In this document: in pieces, positions 20,701 to 29,700 of the stretch
How the letters are laid out: each line of letters opens with the position of its first letter
Position numbering within the stretch: position 1 is the first letter of the stretch
Source of the DNA: Pseudomonas entomophila L48
GTDB taxonomy: Bacteria > Pseudomonadota > Gammaproteobacteria > Pseudomonadales > Pseudomonadaceae
DNA: 64,000 nt
Assembly (NCBI RefSeq): GCF_000026105.1
Contig: NC_008027.1
Location: 117,501 to 181,500 of the forward strand
Direction: 5' to 3'
The notes under the pieces: model-generated
Databases searched by the model: none
What the model was told of the DNA's origin: nothing
Seen by the model: only the letters and a program-made list of their open reading frames with translations
Translations under genes and position numbers: made by a program

Positions 20701-23700
20701 GCTGCCCGGTTCGTCGGTGACGGAAGTGGTGACGGTGTTGCTGCCGAGGGTCAGCTTCTCGAAGTTGTCGCCACCGGCGACCGACTCGATCTTGTTGACG
20801 ATGTTTGGCTGGCCACCGACGAACACATCGTCCTTGGCGGTGATGGTGAAGGTACCCGAGGCGCTGCCGGCCGGGATGGTGACCTTGGTACCGTCGGACA
20901 GGGTGAAGGTCAGGCCGTTGTGGCCGGTGACCGACAGGCCTTGGGCGTTGGTCAGGGTCACGGTGTAGGTGACCTGGCCGCCTTCACTGACGGTGGTCTT
21001 GTCCGCAGACAGGGTCGCGACGACTTCGTTGGTGGTGTCGGTGATCTGTACGGTGGCCGAACCGCCGAGTTCCAGGTTCTCGAAGGTCTTGCCGATGACG
21101 GTGGCGTCGGTGATGCCGACGGTCAGCGGACCTGCATCCTTGAAGACGTCTTCACCTTGAGCCGGTGCCTTGTATTCGACCTGGGTCTGACCGGCCGGAA
21201 TGGTGACCTTGGCGCCATTGGACAGGGTCACGGTCAGGTCCTGATCCAGCTTCTGGCTGACTTTGACGGTGAAGCTTGGCTGCTGGGTTTCGTTCACATC
21301 GCCATTGCCGACGATGGTCACGGAAACCTTGTCGCCCTGGTTGCCGGTACCGGTGCCCGTGCCGCTACCCGGCTCGTCGGTGACGGAAGTGGTGACGGTG
21401 TTGCTGCCGAGGGTCAGCTTCTCGAAGTTGTCGCCACCGGCGACCGACTCGATTTTGTTGACGATGTTCGGCTGGCCACCGACGAACACATCGTCCTTGG
21501 CGGTGATGGTGAAGGTGCCGCTGGCGCTGCCGGCTGGCACGGTGACCTTGGTGCCGTCGGACAGGGTGAAGGTCAGGCCGTTGTGGCCGGTGACCGACAG
21601 ACCCTGGGCGTTGGTCAAGGTGACGGTGTAAGTGACCTGGCCGCCTTCCGAAACCGTGGTCTTGTCGGCGGACAGGGTCGCGACGACCTCACTGATGGTG
21701 TCGGTGATCTGCACCGTGGCGTTGCCGCCCAGCTCCAGGTTCTCGAAGGTCTTGCCGGTGACGGTGGCATCGGTGATGCCCACGGTCATCGAGCTGCCGT
21801 CTTTGAACACGTCGTCGCCTTGCGCCGCAGCCTTGTAGATAGCCTCGGTCTGACCTGCGGTGATGACCACCTTGTCGCCATTGGACAGGGTGACGGTCAG
21901 GTCGCGGTCCAGCGGCTGGTTCACCTTCACGGTGAAGGTCGGCTGCTGGGCTTCGTTCACGTCGCCGTTGCTGACAATGGTGACCGAAACTTTGTCGCCT
22001 TCGTTGCCGGTGCCTGGGGTGCCGGTACCTGGCTCATCGGTGACGGTGGTGGTGAGGGTGTTATCACCGAGGGTCAGCTTCTCGAAGTTGTCCGCACCGG
22101 TAACCGATTCGATCTTGTTGACGATGCTCGGCTGGCCACCGACGTACACATCATCCTTGGCGGTGATGGTGAAGGTGCCGCTGGCGCTGCCCGCTGGCAC
22201 GGTGACCTTGGTACCGTCGGACAGAGTGAAGGTCAGGCCGTTGTGGCCGGTGACCGACAGGCCCTGGGCGTTGGTCAGGGTGACGGTGTAGGTGATCTGG
22301 CCACCTTCCGACACGGTGGTCTTGTCGGCGGTCAGGGTCGCGACCACCTCGCTGACGGTATCGGTGATCTGCACGGTGGCCGAGCCACCGAGTTCCAGGT
22401 TCTCGAAGGTCTTGCCGGAGACGGTGGCATCGGTGATGCCAACGGTCAGCGAGCTGCCGTCCTTGAAGACGTCATCGCCTTGGGCGGCGGCTTTGTAGAT
22501 CGCCTCGGTCTGGCCGGCGGTGATCACGACCTTGTCGCCGTTGGACAGGGTCACGGTCAGGTCGCGGTCCAGCGGCTGGTTCACCTTCACGGTGAAGGTC
22601 GGCTGCTGGGCTTCGTTGACATCGCCATTGCTGACGATGGTGACCGAAACCTTGTCGCCTTCGTTGCCGGTGCCTGGGGTACCGGTGCCTGGCTCGTCAG
22701 TCACCGTGGTGGTGATGGTGTTGTCGCCGAGGGTCAGCTTCTCGAAGTTGTCCGCACCGGTAACCGATTCGATCTTGTTGACGATGCTCGGCTGGCCACC
22801 GACGTACACATCATCCTTGGCGGTGATGGTGAAGGTGCCGCTGGCGCTGCCTGCTGGCACGGTCACCTTGGTGCCGTCGGACAAGGTGAAGGTCAGGCCG
22901 TTGTGGCCAGTGACCGACAGGCCTTGGGCGTTGGTCAGGGTGACGGTGTAGGTGACTTGGCCGCCTTCGCTGACGGTGGTCTTGTCGGCGGTCAGGGTTG
23001 CAACGACTTCGCTGATGGTGTCAGTGATCTGCACGGTGGCGTTGCCACCCAGCTCCAGGTTCTCGAAGGTCTTGCCAGTGACGGTGGCATCGGTGATGCC
23101 GACGGTCAGCGAACTGCCGTCCTTGAATACGTCATCGCCTTGCGCCGCAGCCTTGTAGGTGGCTTCGGTCTGGCCGGCGGTGATCACGACCTTGTCGCCG
23201 TTGGACAGGGTCACGGTCAGGTCGCGGTCCAGCGGCTGGTTCACCTTCACGGTGAAGGTCGGCTGCTGGGCTTCGTTGACATCGCCATTGCTGACGATAG
23301 TGACCGAAACCTTGTCGCCTTCGTTGCCGGTGCCTGGAGTGCCGGTGCCTGGCTCGTCTGTGACGGTAGTGGTGACGGTGTTGTCGCCGAGGGTCAGCTT
23401 CTCGAAGTTGTCCGCACCGGTAACCGATTCGATCTTGTTGACGATACTCGGCTGGCCACCGACGTACACATCATCCTTGGCGGTGATGGTGAAGGTACCG
23501 CTGGCGCTGCCGGCCGGAATGCTGACTTTGGTGCCATCGGACAGGGTGAAGGTCAGGCCGTTGTGGCCGGTGACTGACAGGCCCTGGGCGTTGGTCAGGG
23601 TGACGGTGTAGGTGACTTGGCCGCCTTCGCTGACGGTGGTCTTGTCGGCGGTCAGGGTCGCGACGACTTCACTGACGGTGTCAGTGATCTGTACGGTGGC

Positions 23701-26700
23701 GCTGCCACCCAGTTCCAGGTTCTCGAAGGTCTTGCCCTGGACGCTGGCATCGGTGACGCCGACGGTCAGCGAGCTGCCGTCCTTGAACACGTCGTCGCCT
23801 TGCGCCGCAGCCTTGTAGGTGGCTTCGGTCTGGCCGGCGGTGATGACTACCTTGTCGCCATTGGACAGGGTAACGGTCAGGTCGCGGTCCAGTGGCTGAT
23901 TCACTTTGACGGTGAAGGTCGGCTGCTGGGCTTCGTTGACATCGCCATTGCTGACGATGGTCACGGACACCTTGTCGCCTTCGTTGCCGGTGCCCGGGGT
24001 GCCGGTGCCTGGCTCGTCAGTGACCGTGGTGGTGAGGGTGTTGTCGCCAAGGGTCAGCTTCTCGAAGTTGTCCGCACCGCTAACCGATTCGATCTTGTTG
24101 ACGATGCTCGGCTGGCCGCCGACGTAGACATCATCCTTGGCGGTGATGGTGAAGGTGCCGCTGGCGCTGCCGGCTGGGATGGAAACCTTGGTGCCATCGG
24201 ACAGGGTGAAGGTCAGGCCATTGTGGCCAGTGACCGACAGGCCCTGGGCGTTGGTCAGGGTCACGGTGTAGGTGACTTGGCCACCTTCGCTGACAGTGGT
24301 CTTGTCGGCGGTCAGGGTCGCGACCACTTCGCTTGTGGTGTCGGTGATCTGCACGGTGGCCGAGCCACCGAGTTCCAGGTTCTCGAAGGTCTTGCCGGAG
24401 ACGGTGGCATCGGTGATGCCAACGGTCAGCGAGCTGCCGTCCTTGAACACGTCGTCGCCTTGCGCCGCAGCCTTGTAGGTGGCTTCGGTCTGGCCGGCGG
24501 TGATGACTACCTTGTCGCCATTGGACAGGGTAACGGTCAGGTCGCGGTCCAGTGGCTGATTCACTTTGACGGTGAAGGTCGGCTGCTGGGCTTCGTTGAC
24601 ATCGCCATTGCTGACGATGGTCACGGACACCTTGTCGCCTTCGTTGCCGGTGCCCGGGGTGCCGGTGCCTGGCTCGTCAGTGACCGTGGTGGTGAGGGTG
24701 TTGTCGCCAAGGGTCAGCTTCTCGAAGTTGTCCGCACCGCTAACCGATTCGATCTTGTTGACGATGCTCGGCTGGCCGCCGACGTAGACATCATCCTTGG
24801 CGGTGATGGTGAAGGTGCCGCTGGCGCTGCCGGCTGGGATGGAAACCTTGGTGCCATCGGACAGGGTGAAGGTCAGGCCATTGTGGCCAGTGACCGACAG
24901 GCCCTGGGCGTTGGTCAGGGTCACGGTGTAGGTGACTTGGCCACCTTCGCTGACAGTGGTCTTGTCGGCGGTCAGGGTCGCGACCACTTCGCTTGTGGTG
25001 TCGGTGATCTGCACAGTGGCCGAGCCGCCGAGCTCCAGGTTCTCGAAGGTCTTGCCAGCGACCGCGGCGTCAGTGATGCCGATGGTCAGCGGACCTGCAT
25101 CTTTGAATACGTCCTCGCCCTGGGCCGGGGCCTTGTACTCAACCTGAGTCTGGCCAGCCGGAATAGTGACCTTGTCGCCGTTGGACAGGGTGACGGTCAG
25201 GTCCTGGTCGAGTTTCTGGCTGACCTTGACGGTGAACGACGGCTGCTGGGACTCATTCACATCGCCGTTGCCGACGATGGTCACGGAGACCTTGTCGCCT
25301 TCGTTGCCGGTGCCTGGGGTACCAGTGCCTGGCTCGTCGGTGACGGTAGTAGTGACGGTGTTGTCGCCGAGGGTCAGCTTCTCGAAGTTGTCCGCACCGG
25401 TAACCGATTCGATCTTGTTGACGATGCTCGGTTGGCCGCCGACGTACACATCATCCTTGGCGGTGATGGTGAAGGTACCCGAGGCGCTGCCGGCCGGAAT
25501 GCTGACTTTGGTGCCATCGGACAGGGTGAAGGTCAGGCCGTTGTGGCCGGTGACCGACAAGCCCTGGGCGTTGGTCAGGGTCACGGTGTAGGTGACCTGG
25601 CCCCCTTCGCTGACGGTAGTTTTGTCAGCGGTCAGGGTTGCCACGACTTCGCTGACGGTGTCAGTGATCTGCACGGTGGCGTTGCCACCCAGCTCCAGGT
25701 TCTCGAAGGTCTTGCCGGTGACGGTGGCATCGCTGATGCCGACGGTCAGGGAGCTGCCGTCCTTGAACACGTCATCGCCTTGCGCCGCAGCCTTGTAGGT
25801 GGCCTCGGTCTGGCCAGCAGTGATGACCACCTTGTCGCCATTGGACAGGGTGACGGTCAGGTCGCGGTCCAGCGGCTGATTCACCTTGACGGTGAAGGTC
25901 GGCTGCTGGGCTTCGTTGACATCGCCGTTGCTGACGATGGTGACGGACACCTTGTCGCCTTCGTTGCCGGTGCCTGGGGTACCAGTGCCTGGTTCGTCGG
26001 TGACGGTGGTGGTGAGGGTGTTGTCACCGAGGGTCAGCTTCTCGAAGTTGTCGGCGCCGGATACGGATTCCAGCTTGTTGACGATCGAAGGCTGGCCACC
26101 GACGTACACATCATCCTTGGCAGTGATGGTGAAGGTGCCGCTGGCGCTGCCGGCCGGGATGGTGACCTTGGTGCCATCGGTCAGGGTGAAGGTCAGGCCG
26201 TTATGGCCGGTGACCGACAAGCCCTGGGCATTGGTCAGGGTCACGGTGTAGGTGACTTGGCCGCCTTCGCTGACAGTGGCCTTGTCAGCGGTCAGGGTCG
26301 CGACGACCTCGCTGACGGTGTCAGTGATCTGCACGGTGGCGTTGCCACCCAGCTCCAGATTCTCGAAGGTTTTGCCAACCACCGATGCATCGGTGATACC
26401 GACAGTCAGCGAGCTGCCGTCCTTGAACACGTCATCGCCTTGTGCCGCAGCCTTGTAGGTAGCTTCGGTCTGGCCGGCGGTGATCACGACCTTGTCGCCA
26501 TTGGACAGGGTCACGGTCAGGTCGCGGTCCAGCGGCTGATTCACTTTGACAGTGAAGGTCGGTTGTTGGGCTTCGTTGACGTCGCCGTTGCTGACGATGG
26601 TGACGGCGACCTTGTCGCCTTCGTTGCCAGTGCCCGGGGTACCGGTGCCTGGTTCGTCGGTGACGGTGGTAGTGAGGGTGTTGTCGCCGAGGGTCAGCTT

Positions 26701-29700
26701 CTCGAAGTTATCGCCACCGGCAACCGACTCGATCTTGTTGACGATGCTCGGCTGGCCACCGACATACACATCATCCTTGGCGGTGATGGTGAAGGTGCCG
26801 CTGGCGCTGCCCGCCGGGATGGTCACCTTGGTGCCATCGGTGAGGGTAAAGGTCAGGCCGTTGTGGCCGGTAACCGACAGGCCCTGGGCATTGGTCAGGG
26901 TCACGGTATAGGTGACCTGGCCACCTTCAGACACGGTGGTTTTGTCGGCCGTCAGGGTTGCCACGACTTCGCTAACGGTGTCAGTGATCTGTACGGTGGC
27001 GTTGCCACCCAGCTCCAGGTTCTCGAAGGTCTTGCCGGTGACCGTGGCGTCGGCGATGCCGACGGTCAGGGAGCTGCCGTCCTTGAACACGTCATCGCCT
27101 TGAGCGGCGGCCTTGTAGATAGCCTCGGTCTGGCCGGCAGTGATCACGACCTTGTCGCCATTGGACAGGGTGACAGTCAGGTCGCGATCCAGTGGCTGGT
27201 TCACCTTCACGGTGAAGCTCGGCTGTTGTGCTTCGTTCACATCGCCATTGCTGACGATGGTGACGGACACCTTGTCGCCTTCGTTGCCGGTACCCGGCGT
27301 ACCGGTGCCTGGTTCGTCGGTGACAGAGGTCTTCACTTCGTCCTGACCCAGGGTCAGCTTTTCGAAGTTGTCAGCACCGCTGACGGATTCGAGTTTGTTG
27401 GTAATGGTCGGTTGGCCGCCAACGTACACATCGTCCGGTGCGTTGATGGTGAAGGTGCCCGTGGCGCTACCCGCTGGTACGGTGACTTTTGTACCGTCCG
27501 ACAGGGTGAAGGTCAGGCCGTTATGGCCGGTGACCGACAGACCCTGGGCGTTGGTCAGGGTCACGGTATAGGTGATCTGGCCACCTTCGCTGACAGTGGT
27601 CTTGTCGGCGGTCAGGGTGGCGACGACCTCGCTGACGGTATCGGTGATCTGCACAGTGGCCGAACCGCCGAGTTCCAGGTTCTCGAAGGTCTTGTCTGGG
27701 ACGCTGGCATCGGTGATGCCAACGGTCAGGGAACTGCCGTCCTTGAACACGTCGTCGCCCTGAGCGGCGGCCTTGTAGATTGCTTCGGTCTGGCCGGCAG
27801 TGATCACGACCTTGTCGCCATTCGACAGGGTCACGGTCAGATCACGGTCCAGCGGCTGGTTCACTTTGACAGTGAAGGTCGGCTGCTGGGCTTCGTTCAC
27901 GTCGCCGTTGCTGAAGATGGTGACCGAAACCTTGTCGCCTTCGTTGCCAGTGCCCGGGGTACCGGTGCCTGGCTCGTCGGTGACCGTGGTGGTGATGGTG
28001 TTGTCGCCGAGGGTCAGCTTCTCGAAGTTATCCGCACCGGATACGGATTCCAGCTTGTTGACGATCGAAGGTTGGCCACCGACGAACACATCATCCTTGG
28101 CGGTGATGGTGAAGGTGCCGCTGGCGCTGCCGGCCGGGATGGTGACCTTGGTGCCATCGGTCAGGGTGAAGGTCAGGCCATTGTGGCCAGTGACCGACAG
28201 CCCCTGGGCATTGGTCAGGGTCACGGTGTAAGTGACTTGCCCGCCTTCGCTGACGGTGGTCTTGTCGGCGGTCAGGGTCGCGACCACTTCGCTGACGGTG
28301 TCGGTGATCTGTACGGTGGCGTTGCCACCCAGTTCCAGATTCTCGAAGGTCTTGCCGGTGACGGTGGCGTCGGTGATGCCGACGGTCAGCGAGCTACCGT
28401 CCTTGAACACGTCATCGCCTTGGGCGGCGGCCTTGTAGGTGGCCTCGGTCTGGCCAGCAGTAATGACCACCTTGTCGCCATTGGACAGGGTCACGGTCAG
28501 GTCGCGGTCCAGCGGTTGATTCACTTTGACGGTGAAGGTCGGCTGTTGGGCTTCGTTCACATCGCCATTGCTGACAATGGTGACCGAAACCTTGTCGCCT
28601 TCGTTGCCAGTGCCCGGGGTGCCGGTGCCTGGCTCGTCGGTGACGGTAGTGGTGAGGGTGTTGTCACCGAGGGTCAGCTTCTCGAAGTTGTCCGCGCCGG
28701 ATACGGATTCCAGCTTGTTGACGATCGAAGTCTGGCCACCGACGTAGACATCATCCTTGGCGGTGATGGTGAAGGTGCCGCTGGCGCTGCCGGCCGGAAT
28801 GCTGACTTTGGTGCCGTCGGACAGGGTGAAGGTCAGGCCGTTGTGGCCGGTGACCGACAGGCCCTGGGCGTTGGTCAGGGTCACGGTGTAGGTGACCTGG
28901 CCGCCTTCGCTGACGGTGGTCTTGTCGGCGGTCAGGGTCGCAACCACTTCGCTGACGGTGTCAGTGATTTGCACGGTGGCCGAGCCACCGAGCTCCAGGT
29001 TCTCGAAGGTCTTGCCAGTGACGGTGGCATCGGTGATGCCGACGGTCAGCGAGCTGCCGTCTTTGAACACGTCGTCGCCTTGGGCGGCGGCCTTGTAGAT
29101 CGCTTCGGTCTGGCCGGCGGTGATCACGACCTTGTCGCCATTGGACAGGGTCACGGTCAGGTCGCGGTCCAGCGGCTGATTCACCTTGACGGTGAAGGTC
29201 GGCTGCTGGGCTTCGTTCACGTCGCCGTTGCTGACAATGGTGACCGAAACCTTGTCGCCTTCGTTGCCGGTACCCGGGGTGCCGGTGCCTGGCTCGTCGG
29301 TGACGGTGGTGGTGATGGTGTTATCACCGAGGGTCAGCTTCTCGAAGTTGTCCGCACCGGTAACCGATTCGATCTTGTTGACGATGCTCGGCTGACCGCC
29401 AACATACACGTCATCCTTGGCGGTGATGGTGAAGGTGCCGCTGGCGCTGCCGGCCGGAATGCTGACTTTGGTGCCATCGGTCAGGGTGAAGGTCAGGCCA
29501 TTATGGCCAGTGACCGACAGGCCCTGGGCGTTGGTCAGGGTGACGGTGTAGGTGACCTGGCCGCCTTCGCTGACAGTGGTCTTGTCGGCAGTGAGGGTCG
29601 CAACCACTTCGCTGACGGTGTCGGTGATTTGCACGGTGGCCGAGCCACCCAGTTCCAGGTTCTCGAAGGTCTTGCCGGTGACGGTGGCATCGGTGATGCC

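Noticed and set aside
14683..23577. Plus-strand open frame of 2964 codons
   Set aside because: It is the exact-register antisense of lapA; stops are absent because lapA avoids TTA, CTA and TCA. The protein is low-complexity and resembles no family.
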